Positions 15,969 to 24,211 of a stretch of 64,000 nucleotides of DNA are shown in pieces. Source of the DNA: Merdibacter sp965119685 (GTDB taxonomy: Bacteria; Bacillota_I; Bacilli_A; Erysipelotrichales; Erysipelotrichaceae); contig OZ221971.1 of NCBI GenBank assembly GCA_965119685.1, forward strand, positions 2,232,001 to 2,296,000. Direction: 5' to 3'. Position 1 is the stretch's first letter. Every line of letters begins with the position of its first letter. Under the pieces are notes generated by a model, which saw only the letters and a list, made by a program, of their open reading frames with translations, made no database searches and had not been told where the DNA came from. A program made the position numbers and the translations under genes.

Positions 15969-17906
15969 TTATCCTTCCGGAAACTGTGCATAGTACACGA
16001 TCCCGGAGAGCACGAAGTAAACACTGGGAAGCGCCACACCGTTGCCCCACATTTTGTATTCTGCGGAATCGGAGTGGGGGCCTTTCAGCCACTTGATGAT
16101 CTGGTTCCGGCTCTTTGGCTTGGAGGAAGTTCCCAGAACGGTGCGATGTGTCTCAAACACCTCTGTCCAGAACTCGATTTCCTCCTCAGACGGCTCGTCT
16201 GTCCCAAGACCATCGCACCACCAGTCTGGGAATCCCTGCAGCCGGGCGCACTCGGTAGGCGTCAGTCTGCGGACGATATACTCCGGCTCAGTCTCGTTCA
16301 CCACAGGCGGGTCTTTATAATCCCTTGCCATCAAGGTTGGAGATTGTTCTTCCAATGCCTGAGTGTAAGAGCCGGTGGTCATACAGTAAGCCACCGCATG
16401 GCGGTCGGCAGCGTCCAGTGTGAAAGACACATCCTCGTTCACACCGCTTCCCTGGGGACCATTCTTATCCGCCCTGCCGATCATGGACCCCTGCACTGCT
16501 ACCACAGCCATGCCGCCCTGGTTGCAGGTGGGATTGCCGCCGTTTGCGTCCAGGCACCGGGAAGTGTCCGCTTCATAAAAACCGCTGTGGGGATTGTCCG
16601 ACAGCATGGCGTGGCTCTGCTTGGAGCAGATGCCGTACACCCTGACCGCCAGTTCATTGCACCGGGCCTCGCCTACATCGTAGGTGTTCAGTGTATTCGC
16701 TACATCGGACGGTTTCCACTGCTGCCCCTCATCAGGAGAATGGGGGCGGGTGCCTTTCACGAACGGCACAAAAACCGTCTGGTCGTTGTTGCAGCCGAGG
16801 GTGGCGGACTTGTTCTCCTGGATCAGCGCGCCCTTGCCGCCGCCATTGCAGCCGGAGCGTATCTTCAGCGTCTTGGGCGTTTCCACCACAAAGGGCTGGT
16901 TGTTGCCGCCCGTGCCGTAGGTAGACATTACTGTAGGCGCCGTCTCCAGTGGACCGGTGTATCTGGTATCCTGGCTATGGTTCTCATAAACCGCCGCCGG
17001 CACCGTCCCGGCACGGAGGGTGGGAGAAGTTTCTTCCTCATACCCAATGCCCCTTGCCTGTGCGGAATGCTCGGTACAAAAACCGGCTGCCCCCATCACG
17101 CAGGGAGGGTGTCCGTGGTTTTCCGCCCGGAGCGTTGCCGCGGCATTCTCCGTCACAGCCATGCGGCTGCCGCCCTGGTCGTTTAAGCAGACACAGCCTG
17201 ACGCTCCAGCGCTTTCCTTAAAAGTTCCGGCAGTTCCTTGCCACGGGCGGAAGCCCTGCGGAGTATACCCAGACACGCCTTCGGACTCAAATAGTATTTT
17301 TCCGGCACTCCCGCCTGCAAAATCTGCGACAAGGTAGATACGTTTTCTGCGTTGGGGGACTCCCCAGTACTGCGCATCAAATACCCGCCATGCGAGACTG
17401 AAATCGTCTGCCACGATCTCCCCGGCGGCTGGCCACCTCGCAGGTCGAGCAGGATCAATCTCGTATCCTTTGACCGAGCAGATTTCTTCGAGGACGGACT
17501 GGAAGTCCGCGCCCTTGTTGGAACTGAACGCGCCGGGGACATTCTCCCAGACGATATACCTTGGATATCTGCCATCAGTTGCACACCTCATTTCCTTTAC
17601 GATCCGGACGGCTTCATAGAAAAGGCTGGAGCGGGAGCCGTCCAATCCTTCCCGTCGACCCGCAATGCTCATGTCCTGGCAAGGGCTGCCGAAGGTGATG
17701 ATGTCTACCGGCTCAATCTTCCCGCCGTCCATCCGGGAGACATCGCCGTAATGCTTCATAAAAGGCAGCCGCTTTGTGGTCACCCGGATTGGGAACGGCT
17801 CGATCTCCGAAGCCCACACAGGGGTAATGCCGGAAAGCAGACCGCCCAGAGGGAATCCGCCGGAGCCGTCAAATAGGCTGCCCAGCGTCAGTTTATTCTG
17901 TTCCAT
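15969..17906 (-). CDS. C5-cytosine DNA methyltransferase with expanded target region
   Basis: The 645-aa enzyme (from ATG 17906, MEQNKLTLGSLFDGSGGF) methylates cytosine at C5. Motif I 'SLFDGSGGF', motif IV 'FGSPCQDMS' with catalytic Cys near residue 77, motif VI 'IVWENVPGA', motif VIII 'QRRKRIYLVAD' and motif IX 'RRLTPTECARLQGFPD' are all intact. Between VIII and IX lie about 330 residues, far more than usual. They contain some six recurring 'SPTL/AATL ... PxVV' units, as in multi-target phage enzymes. It overlaps the upstream ParB-methyltransferase gene by 14 bases. No cognate restriction gene adjoins, so anti-restriction or packaging control is likely. Confidence 0.93.
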   Translation of the reverse strand: MEQNKLTLGSLFDGSGGFPLGGLLSGITPVWASEIEPFPIRVTTKRLPFMKHYGDVSRMDGGKIEPVDIITFGSPCQDMSIAGRREGLDGSRSSLFYEAVRIVKEMRCATDGRYPRYIVWENVPGAFSSNKGADFQSVLEEICSVKGYEIDPARPARWPAAGEIVADDFSLAWRVFDAQYWGVPQRRKRIYLVADFAGGSAGKILFESEGVSGYTPQGFRPWQGTAGTFKESAGASGCVCLNDQGGSRMAVTENAAATLRAENHGHPPCVMGAAGFCTEHSAQARGIGYEEETSPTLRAGTVPAAVYENHSQDTRYTGPLETAPTVMSTYGTGGNNQPFVVETPKTLKIRSGCNGGGKGALIQENKSATLGCNNDQTVFVPFVKGTRPHSPDEGQQWKPSDVANTLNTYDVGEARCNELAVRVYGICSKQSHAMLSDNPHSGFYEADTSRCLDANGGNPTCNQGGMAVVAVQGSMIGRADKNGPQGSGVNEDVSFTLDAADRHAVAYCMTTGSYTQALEEQSPTLMARDYKDPPVVNETEPEYIVRRLTPTECARLQGFPDWWCDGLGTDEPSEEEIEFWTEVFETHRTVLGTSSKPKSRNQIIKWLKGPHSDSAEYKMWGNGVALPSVYFVLSGIVYYAQFPEG

Positions 17907-19131
17907 CTGCGGCCTCCTCATAGCTGTATGTCCTGCTGTCCCGGAGGACACTCACACCATCCGCAGAACCGGCCTGCTCAATGTATCGGTTCACAATCAC
18001 ATCGCAGAACTTCTCGTCCAATTCGATGATGCGGCAGATGCGGTCGGTCTGCTCACAGGCAATGAGTGTAGAACCGGAACCGCCGAAGGGGTCCAGCACC
18101 ACCGAATTTGCCATAGAACTGTTCTGGATCGGATAGGCCAGCAGAGGGATTGGCTTCATGGTGGGATGGTCGCCGTTCTTCTTCGGCTTGTCAAATTCCC
18201 AGATGGTGGTTTCCTTCCTGCCGGTGTACCACTGATGCTTGCCGTTTTTCTTCCAGCCGTACAGTACCGGTTCATGCTGCCACTGGTACGGAGAGCGCCC
18301 CAGCACAAGGGACTGCTTCTTCCAGATGCAGCAGCCAGATAAATAAAATCCCGCATCGGCAAACGCCCTGCGGAAGTTTAGTCCCTCGGTATCGGCGTGG
18401 AACACATAGATGGATGCGTCCGCCGCCATAACCGATTCCATATTTTTGAATGCGGCAAGCAGAAACTCATAGAATTTCTCGCCAGCCATATTGTCGTTCT
18501 TGATTTTGCCCGCCGATCCTTCGTAATTGACGTTGTACGGCGGGTCAGTGATGACCAGGTTTGCCTTAGTTCCGTCCATGAGGACATCATAGACAGTCGG
18601 GTCAGTGGAATCGCCGCACACCAGACGGTGCCTGCCAAGTGTCCATACATCACTGTTTTTGGTGAAGGCGGGCTTTTGCAACTCTGCATTCACATCGAAG
18701 TCATCCTCTTTGGCTTCCATGCCGTCATCGAACAGAGCGGCCAGTTCCTTCTCATCAAAGCCGGTGAGCAGAGGATCGAAGTCCATACCCTGTAAAGACT
18801 CGATCTCCACCCGCAGAAGCTCCTCGTCCCAGCCGGCGTCCATCGCCATGCGGTTGTCCGCAATGATATAGGCTTTCTTCTGAGCTTCACTGAGGTGGTC
18901 TGCAAACACACAGGGAACCTCTCGGATGCCTTCTTCCTTTGCCGCCAGGATTCTGCCGTGTCCGGCGATCACATTGAACTCCCGGTCGATGATGACAGGA
19001 TTGATAAAGCCGAACTCCCGGAGGGACGAGCGCAGCTTCGTGATCTGCTCCGGGGAGTGGGTGCGGGCGTTGTTCACATAGGGCACCAACTTGGCAATCG
19101 GCACAAGCTGCATCTCGGTTGTCGTTTTCAT
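17893..19131 (-). CDS. ParB-domain/adenine-type DNA methyltransferase fusion
   Basis: The 412-aa protein starts at ATG 19131, overlapping the SAM synthetase stop as ATGA. Residues ~10-95 are a ParB/Srx-like domain ('GFINPVIIDREFNVIAGHGRIL'). Residues ~145-395 are a beta-class amino-methyltransferase with 'VITDPPYNVNYEG' (motif IV) preceding 'VLDPFGGSGSTLIACE' (motif I). Target is N6-adenine or N4-cytosine. Such fusions are frequent in Firmicute phages. Its neighbours, a SAM synthetase and a C5 enzyme, suggest heavy methylation of phage DNA. Confidence 0.93.
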   Translation of the reverse strand: MKTTTEMQLVPIAKLVPYVNNARTHSPEQITKLRSSLREFGFINPVIIDREFNVIAGHGRILAAKEEGIREVPCVFADHLSEAQKKAYIIADNRMAMDAGWDEELLRVEIESLQGMDFDPLLTGFDEKELAALFDDGMEAKEDDFDVNAELQKPAFTKNSDVWTLGRHRLVCGDSTDPTVYDVLMDGTKANLVITDPPYNVNYEGSAGKIKNDNMAGEKFYEFLLAAFKNMESVMAADASIYVFHADTEGLNFRRAFADAGFYLSGCCIWKKQSLVLGRSPYQWQHEPVLYGWKKNGKHQWYTGRKETTIWEFDKPKKNGDHPTMKPIPLLAYPIQNSSMANSVVLDPFGGSGSTLIACEQTDRICRIIELDEKFCDVIVNRYIEQAGSADGVSVLRDSRTYSYEEAADGTE

Positions 19132-19913
19132 CGCACCAGCCCCCATTCCGCAAATTTCTCAAACCCGCCGAGGCTCCGGATGTATCTCCGGGCAGTTTCC
19201 ACGATTTTTCTATAGGGGATGCCGTCCACCGTATCGTCCCCGATGGCACAGCACAGTTCCACGGGCTTTCCGGTTTCCTGCGCCTTCAGCCATGTGTAGA
19301 TATTCACACTCACATCCGCTTTGGAGAGGTCTTTTCCGTGAAGGCCGCCGCCCGTCACTGAATCGGCCATATCTGAGCCGAGTTTGCGGTTGGTCGCGCC
19401 GGAGTCCACATCCGTGCCGCCTGTCCAGTCACCCAGGGGATTGACCTCGGCGCCTGGATACTGTTTTCGCAGTTCTGCGGCAGGGGCATTGCTCTGGCAG
19501 AGGATGAGCCTTGCTTCGTCAATGATGTACTTCCCATCCGAGGGATAGGTGTGATACACACTTTTTGCGACCTCACAGAGAGCTTTCTGCTCCTCCGTGA
19601 CCGGCATCCCCTTGAAGATGCCGTTGTCCCCGCAGCGGATTCCTTCCGCCTGGTTACCGGCGAGGTGTCCGTCCTGCGGGACTTCCACATAATCTGTGTG
19701 CAGATCCCCAGCGATGCGTTTCACGACAGCGTTCACCTCGTCCAGCGGGATGTGTGCGGAACTCTCCGCGATGATGTGGCAGACACCGTGGCCGATCAGG
19801 ACTTCCACGGCGATCCTGGGATTTTCTTCTTTCCTATATGCCGCATCCACCAGGGCGCCGGCGATGCGGTCCGCCACCTTATCCGGGTGGCACGGATTTA
19901 CTTTCTCAAACAT
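19128..19913 (-). CDS. Short S-adenosylmethionine synthetase
   Basis: The 261-aa protein keeps key methionine adenosyltransferase motifs: 'NPCHPDKVADRIAGALVDA' (ATP-binding HPDK, residues 6-12), 'GHLAGNQAEGIRCGDNGIFKG' near residue 80 and 'GGGLHGKDLSKADVS' near residue 188. Cellular enzymes are near 390 aa, so about a third is missing, mainly between domains. It makes SAM from ATP and methionine. Placed immediately before two DNA methyltransferases, with a 4-base overlap to the first, it likely supplies or modulates local methyl donor. Activity of such a short form is unproven. Confidence 0.9.
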   Translation of the reverse strand: MFEKVNPCHPDKVADRIAGALVDAAYRKEENPRIAVEVLIGHGVCHIIAESSAHIPLDEVNAVVKRIAGDLHTDYVEVPQDGHLAGNQAEGIRCGDNGIFKGMPVTEEQKALCEVAKSVYHTYPSDGKYIIDEARLILCQSNAPAAELRKQYPGAEVNPLGDWTGGTDVDSGATNRKLGSDMADSVTGGGLHGKDLSKADVSVNIYTWLKAQETGKPVELCCAIGDDTVDGIPYRKIVETARRYIRSLGGFEKFAEWGLVR

Positions 19914-19917
19914 GACT

Positions 19918-20466
19918 TCACCCCTTCCTTGCCCGGAGCAATCGCTCCATCAGATCATCCTGGGGAGACACCTCCCCGTAATCGGTGCTGCAGTTTTCCT
20001 TCACAATCTGGAAGATCTCGTTCCAGAGCCGCACCGCCTGGTTCATGTAGTTGATGCCGATGTTGATAAACGGGGACGGAATCGGCTTCTGCGTGGTAGG
20101 ATGCTTGGAAAGGAACCCCATGCGGTTGGTCATCTCCTCGCACTGAATCCAGCGGGCGCTGCACATGGCGTACCGCTCCAATAGCTGTGGGGACACCTTT
20201 GCGGCACAGCCGATTTTCTTCAGCCACTCCCAGGTTTCCGTATAAATTTCCTCTGCCTGGAGCGTACTTCCGTCACGCTGCTCGGCGGATAAAAACTCAT
20301 GGGGCTTTGGCATATCGACACCCTCGACTTCGGGAATGTCAAGCACTTCCAGTTTCCTTCCGCCTGGATTGCCGTTCTCGGCTTTTTCCCTGACAGCGGA
20401 TTTCTTCCTTCCCGCACCGGGTCTCGCACCGCCGCGCCCGCCTGTGTTGTTGGATTTTGTCGGCAT
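19918..20466 (-). CDS. Small terminase subunit (P27-like)
   Basis: The 182-aa protein starts with the basic 'GGRGGARPGAGRKKSA' tail usual for small terminases. A P27-type helical core follows ('EEIYTETWEWLKKIGCAAKVSPQL', 'INIGINYMNQAVRLWNEIFQIV'). It should recognise the packaging site. It follows the HNH gene, the arrangement of cos-type phages in which HNH cooperates with terminase. Unusually, SAM synthetase follows after 4 bases instead of large terminase. Confidence 0.86.
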   Translation of the reverse strand: MPTKSNNTGGRGGARPGAGRKKSAVREKAENGNPGGRKLEVLDIPEVEGVDMPKPHEFLSAEQRDGSTLQAEEIYTETWEWLKKIGCAAKVSPQLLERYAMCSARWIQCEEMTNRMGFLSKHPTTQKPIPSPFINIGINYMNQAVRLWNEIFQIVKENCSTDYGEVSPQDDLMERLLRARKG

Positions 20467-20605
20467 TTTCTCACCCCTTTCCTCGAAAAATAAGCAGCCG
20501 CAGCCGGCTGCCCTTAATTACCCTTTTGATTTCGCCTTTTTTGCACACGAGGCCCCAGGCCGCTGTCCGCTCATTCAGGTCCCGGAGATTTTGACCGCCC
20601 CACGG

Positions 20606-20953
20606 TCACCGGTCGCCAAGGTCATGGTGGATCTTGGTGTGGCAGGACTGGCACAGACTCATCAGGTTATCGTTCCGATGCGTCCCGCCCTGCGAGAGGG
20701 GAACGATGTGATGGACTTCCTCCACTGGAATCAGCCGTCCTTCCTTCAGACATCTCTCACACAAAGGATGCGCCGCAGCATAGCGGTCGCGGATTCGTTT
20801 CCAAGCTCTGCCGTACTTCTTGTTGCTGTCGGCGGGACGTCCGTACCGGTTGTACTGTCTGCGGGCGGCAGCTTCATGCTCCTTACAGTACTGCCCATCC
20901 GTGAGGTTGGGGCAGCCGGGGTAGGAGCAGGGGCGCTTTGGTTTCTTTGGCAC
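20606..20953 (-). CDS. HNH endonuclease
   Basis: The 115-aa protein has N-terminal 'CSYPGCPNLTDGQYCKEH' and later 'HPLCERCLKEGR', 'VEEVHHIVPLSQGGTHRNDNL' and 'LCQSCHTKIHHD'. This gives zinc-binding Cys pairs and the H-H-x-N core of the HNH fold. In HK97-type phages an HNH protein next to terminase is needed for cos cleavage (Kala et al. 2014). The 139 bases after it are a plausible cos region, though I cannot identify ends. Confidence 0.93.
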   Translation of the reverse strand: MPKKPKRPCSYPGCPNLTDGQYCKEHEAAARRQYNRYGRPADSNKKYGRAWKRIRDRYAAAHPLCERCLKEGRLIPVEEVHHIVPLSQGGTHRNDNLMSLCQSCHTKIHHDLGDR

Positions 20954-21035
20954 GCTGCACCTCCTCAGGGCATAAGAAAAGCCCTCACAGGATCGCTCCC
21001 ATGAAGGCCGTTCTGTATTCTACTTTGCTATTGTA

Positions 21036-21041
21036 ATCATA
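21036..21041 (-). promoter_or_regulatory. Possible extended -10 promoter before HNH gene
   Basis: The minus strand reads TTGACTTATGGTATGATTAC, containing an extended -10 (TGGTATGAT). No good -35 lies 17 bases upstream, so it is weak evidence. Three GTGCCA repeats just upstream (21053-21079) could be a regulator site. It would start the packaging/late transcript. Confidence 0.35.
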
Positions 21042-21084
21042 CCATAAGTCAAGTGTGCCATGCTGTGCCAAACCGTGCCAACTT

Positions 21085-21495
21085 TCAATCCGGAACAGAA
21101 AAATTTTGAAGAGCCGACCCGTGTATGCGATGCACCGTGCGCAGCGACACATTCAGCATCCGTGATATCTCCTCCCAGGAGCAGTTATCCAGGTAACGGT
21201 AACGGAGTACCAGTTGCTCCTCGCGGCTGGCAAGTCTGTCGATTGCCGCGTTGATAGTTTCCTTGAGACACACCAGATACGCCACCTTTTCCGCCACATC
21301 CTTTTGGATGGCGTCGATTTTCTCAAGACACCGGACAAAAGGGGCTTCAGTCGGCTTGTTTGGATTGTAGTGCGGTTCGAAATTACTGCCTGAGACGCTG
21401 CTCGATAAATCCCTCCAGTAGTCAATCTCACGCAAGCGGCAGTTGATGAGTGCGTCCAGGTGCCGCGCCTGGTTTAGATATTCTTTTGCGGTCAT
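21085..21495 (-). CDS. Sigma-70 region 4-like phage regulator (DUF1492-like)
   Basis: From ATG 21495 (MTAKEYLNQARHLDALINCR) the product is 136 aa, overlapping the preceding gene by 4 bases. The N-terminal half is helical. The C-terminus 'SREEQLVLRYRYLDNCSWEEI' plus 'SRMLNVSLRTVHRIHGSALQ' is a sigma region 4-type helix-turn-helix, as in phage late-transcription activators (ArpU/DUF1492 groups). As the last gene before the HNH/terminase region it probably activates late transcription. Confidence 0.82.
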   Translation of the reverse strand: MTAKEYLNQARHLDALINCRLREIDYWRDLSSSVSGSNFEPHYNPNKPTEAPFVRCLEKIDAIQKDVAEKVAYLVCLKETINAAIDRLASREEQLVLRYRYLDNCSWEEISRMLNVSLRTVHRIHGSALQNFSVPD

Positions 21496-21719
21496 ATGTC
21501 CGCCTCCTTCTGCAGGGAGAGGATCAGCATCTCGCCATTCACATCTGTGAGTGTCGAGTACCACTGCGAACGGAAGAACCGCTCAATTTCGGCTTTATCA
21601 GTCTGCACCGTCCTGTTCCGGGAGTTGGCTTTCAGGCTTTTCAGCGCCATACGGTAATCCTTCACAGCCTGCAGGATGATGGCGTTCGCAAGGCTCTCGT
21701 AAATCGTGATATCGCTCAT
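21492..21719 (-). CDS. Small phage protein of unknown function
   Basis: A 75-aa protein (MSDITIYESLANAIILQAVK) with alternating helices and 'IERFFRSQWYSTLTDVNGEM'. Phage proteins of this type are commonly found just upstream of DUF1492-type regulators. The gene ends in ATGA overlap with the regulator, so the pair is probably translated together. No domain beyond this is recognised. Confidence 0.75.
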   Translation of the reverse strand: MSDITIYESLANAIILQAVKDYRMALKSLKANSRNRTVQTDKAEIERFFRSQWYSTLTDVNGEMLILSLQKEADI

Positions 21720-21774
21720 ATTCGTACCTCCGAAATTTTGATCCTCGGATTGGCACGGATTTTCTTAGGTTGTC

Positions 21775-23139
21775 TCAAATTTTCAAGTCCGCTTTTACGG
21801 CGTCGATCAGCGCCGTCTGGGTATGCTCCTTTTGGGAGAGGGCTTTCATGATGCGTTCGTCAATGGTGTCCTTTGTGACAATGTGCTGTACCACCACGGT
21901 TTCAGAAGTCTGCCCCTGTCGCCAGAGCCGCGCTACGGTCTGCTGATACAGTTCCAAACTCCAGGTTAGCCCGAACCATACGATGGCGGAACCACCAGAC
22001 TGAAGATTCAACCCATGTCCGGCTGATGCGGGATGGATCAGCGCCACAGGGATTTCTCCGCTATTCCACCTGCGGATACTGGCGGCGCCATCCAGCTGGG
22101 AGAACGGGATATGCAGCTTTCGCAGCCTTTCCGAAATACGGGTCAGGTCATGCTTGAACCAGTAAGCCACCAGAAGCGGTTTGCCGTTGGCGGCTTCGAT
22201 GATGTCCTCCAAAGCGTCAAGCTTGCGGTCGTGGATGCGGATGGTTTCGCCGCCGTCGTCATAGATTGCGCCGTTCGCCATCTGGGAGAGTTTCCCGGAG
22301 AGGGAGGCGGCGTTGGCGGCAGTGATCTCTGCGTCGCCCAGCGACAGCACCAGCTCCTGTTTCAAGTCCGTGTATTTTTTCTGTTCATCCTCGGAAAGCC
22401 GAACCGTGTATTCACTGCTGACCAGCTTTGGCATCTGCAGGTGGTCGGCGGACTTCATAGAGATGGTGATGTCCGAAATCTGTCGGTAGATGGCGTCCTC
22501 TGCATAAGGCAGGGGTTTGTAGGAGTAGATGACCTGGCCGTTTCGCTTGTCCGGCGTGAAGTAATCGGTGCGGTACTTGGTGATGAACCGTCCAAGCCGC
22601 TGCCCCATGTCCAGGATGCGGAACTCCGCCCACAGATCCATCAGACCGTTAGAAGCGGGCGTGCCGGTCAGTCCGACGATGCGGCTCACCTTTGGTCTGA
22701 CCTTTAACAGTGACTTGAACCGCTTTGTCTGGTGATTCTTGAACGAGGATAGCTCATCGATCACCACCATATCGAAGTCAAAGGGAATGCCGCTCTCATC
22801 AATGAGCCACTGGACGTTTTCCCGGTTGATGATGTAGATGTCAGCGCGTCTCATCAATGCCGACCGGCGCTGGGCTTCCGTCCCGACAGCCACGGAGCAG
22901 ATGAGATCCTGAAGGTGATCCCACTTATCCGCTTCAGCCGTCCATGTGTCCCGCGCCACTCTTAAGGGTGCGATGACCAGCACTTTATGGACCTCGAAGC
23001 TGTCAAACAGCAGGTCGGCTATGGCTGTCAGCGTGATGCTGGTTTTTCCAAGCCCGCAGTCTAAGAAGATAGCGGCTGCGGGGTGTGTCTTGATGTACTC
23101 CACTGCATATTTTTGATATTCATGGGGTTTGTATCTCAT
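21775..23139 (-). CDS. SNF2/DEAD-type phage helicase
   Basis: From ATG 23139 (MRYKPHEYQKYAVEYIKTHP) the protein is 454 aa. Superfamily 2 motifs appear in order: 'FLDCGLGKTSITL' (Walker A, ~30), 'MVVIDELSSFKNH' (Walker B, ~125), 'VGLTGTPASNGLMDLW' (motif III), and C-terminal 'LIHPASAGHGLNLQSGGSAI' with 'QTVARLWRQGQT' (motifs V and VI). It starts inside the VRR-NUC gene by 20 bases, a pairing common in Firmicute phages, and probably acts in replication or recombination. Confidence 0.92.
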   Translation of the reverse strand: MRYKPHEYQKYAVEYIKTHPAAAIFLDCGLGKTSITLTAIADLLFDSFEVHKVLVIAPLRVARDTWTAEADKWDHLQDLICSVAVGTEAQRRSALMRRADIYIINRENVQWLIDESGIPFDFDMVVIDELSSFKNHQTKRFKSLLKVRPKVSRIVGLTGTPASNGLMDLWAEFRILDMGQRLGRFITKYRTDYFTPDKRNGQVIYSYKPLPYAEDAIYRQISDITISMKSADHLQMPKLVSSEYTVRLSEDEQKKYTDLKQELVLSLGDAEITAANAASLSGKLSQMANGAIYDDGGETIRIHDRKLDALEDIIEAANGKPLLVAYWFKHDLTRISERLRKLHIPFSQLDGAASIRRWNSGEIPVALIHPASAGHGLNLQSGGSAIVWFGLTWSLELYQQTVARLWRQGQTSETVVVQHIVTKDTIDERIMKALSQKEHTQTALIDAVKADLKI

Positions 23140-23401
23140 CCAGCATTCCTCCAATCTGCTCCGCATCGTCCAGCACATACACCAGGAAGCCCAGCCGCCG
23201 CAAAAGCCTGTGGCGGGAAAACTGCAGCGGCCGCGGCTTTTCTCCGGTCGCCTTGACTTCCACAAAGCCTATCTTTCCATTTGGCAGCAGCACCATGCGG
23301 TCCGGCATACCGTCAAAACCGGGAGATACGAGCTTGGGGCAGATGCCACCGGCTTGTTTGACCGCTTGGATCAGCTTCTTTTCTATCTCTTTTTCTCTCA
23401 T
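23120..23401 (-). CDS. VRR-NUC domain nuclease
   Basis: The 93-aa protein contains 'GFDGMPDRMVLLPNGKIGFVE' followed by 'VKATGEKPRPLQ', the D...ExK active site of the VRR-NUC group of PD-(D/E)XK nucleases. It stands alone, as in phages that encode it beside an SNF2 helicase. It would cut branched DNA intermediates. It overlaps both neighbours by a few bases, indicating a tightly coupled replication operon. Confidence 0.92.
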   Translation of the reverse strand: MREKEIEKKLIQAVKQAGGICPKLVSPGFDGMPDRMVLLPNGKIGFVEVKATGEKPRPLQFSRHRLLRRLGFLVYVLDDAEQIGGMLDEIQTP

Positions 23402-23937
23402 GGGTGTATCCTTTCTATGGGGTCGGCTAATTCAAAAGCGGCATAGGCGGCCAAGACAAAATTGTCGAGGGGCTTGCCCTTGTAGCTCCAGGCGGTCCTG
23501 CCATCCACATATACGCTGTAGCGATTGCCGCCCTTGTTGTTGATAAACACCTTTCTGCCCCGATAAGTCAGCTGATAGTTTCCATACCAGTTCTTTCGCC
23601 ATTGACGGTGGGGAAAGTTACGTTTCCGTTTGGCGCGGTTTTTCATAAGCCGCTCACGCTCTCTGGCGGCGAGGATATCGCCCTCCATAATCCCTGCGCA
23701 GATACAGCCGACTGCAACAGTCTCAAAATGCTCGTCATGACGCATCACATGGACAGAGCGTACCTGTGAACAATCGCAGAGTTCGCAGGTGAACAGGTCG
23801 ATGTGATCGGGATCTTCCTCTTCATCGGCCACATCGTAAATGTAGTCACAATACCAGCCGGAGAGAGGCGCTCCCCATTCCTGGAGCCGCTTCTGACACC
23901 TGCGGACATATGCGCTGTCTATTTCATACATTGACAT
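23398..23937 (-). CDS. Cys-rich phage protein of unknown function
   Basis: The 179-aa protein has 'FTCELCDCSQVRSVHVMRHD' and 'VGCICAGIMEGD', giving at least five Cys and a His that could bind zinc. A basic 'RERERLMKNRAKRKRNFPHR' stretch follows. The C-terminal half (YRGRKVFINNKGGNRYSVYV) is beta-rich. It ends 4 bases into the VRR-NUC gene. A nucleic-acid role is plausible from charge and context, but I do not recognise the family. Confidence 0.75.
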   Translation of the reverse strand: MSMYEIDSAYVRRCQKRLQEWGAPLSGWYCDYIYDVADEEEDPDHIDLFTCELCDCSQVRSVHVMRHDEHFETVAVGCICAGIMEGDILAARERERLMKNRAKRKRNFPHRQWRKNWYGNYQLTYRGRKVFINNKGGNRYSVYVDGRTAWSYKGKPLDNFVLAAYAAFELADPIERIHP

Positions 23938-24051
23938 TTTGATTTACCTCCGTGTTCTTAAAAACCTGAAAATCCTTACGCGCGTGCATATGCGTGATTT
24001 ACGGGTTCTGTACAGTCTTTTTTATACATTTTCAATTTGTATGCTTTTTTA

Positions 24052-24211
24052 GGAACACAGGAACGAAGCCTGTAAAGTTGCCTTGCGGCGGCACATTCGG
24101 TGTGTTCCTGGCGGCGTTCCCGGAGTCTCCCCTGGGAACACTGCCGGAAGTCGGGAACTGTTCCTTATCCGCACTGTTCCCGAAAAATCAGTCAGGAACA
24201 TCGCCGGGAAC
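24052..24211. repeat. Cluster of ten GGAAC/GTTCC pentamers after vapE
   Basis: GGAAC occurs at 24052, 24060, 24135, 24154, 24195 and 24207; its complement GTTCC occurs at 24104, 24116, 24160 and 24176. Two pairs are spaced exactly 12 bases (24104/24116 and 24195/24207), and the two 17-base pair units are inverted copies matching 14 of 17 positions. One copy pair forms GGAACTGTTCC. The cluster overlaps the last codons of vapE and most of the 250-base gap before 23937. Candidate replication-origin iterons or regulator sites. Confidence 0.6.

Noticed and set aside
20467..20605. Defined cos site
   Set aside because: Position between HNH and small terminase is suggestive, but I see no clear nick-site symmetry to mark cohesive ends.
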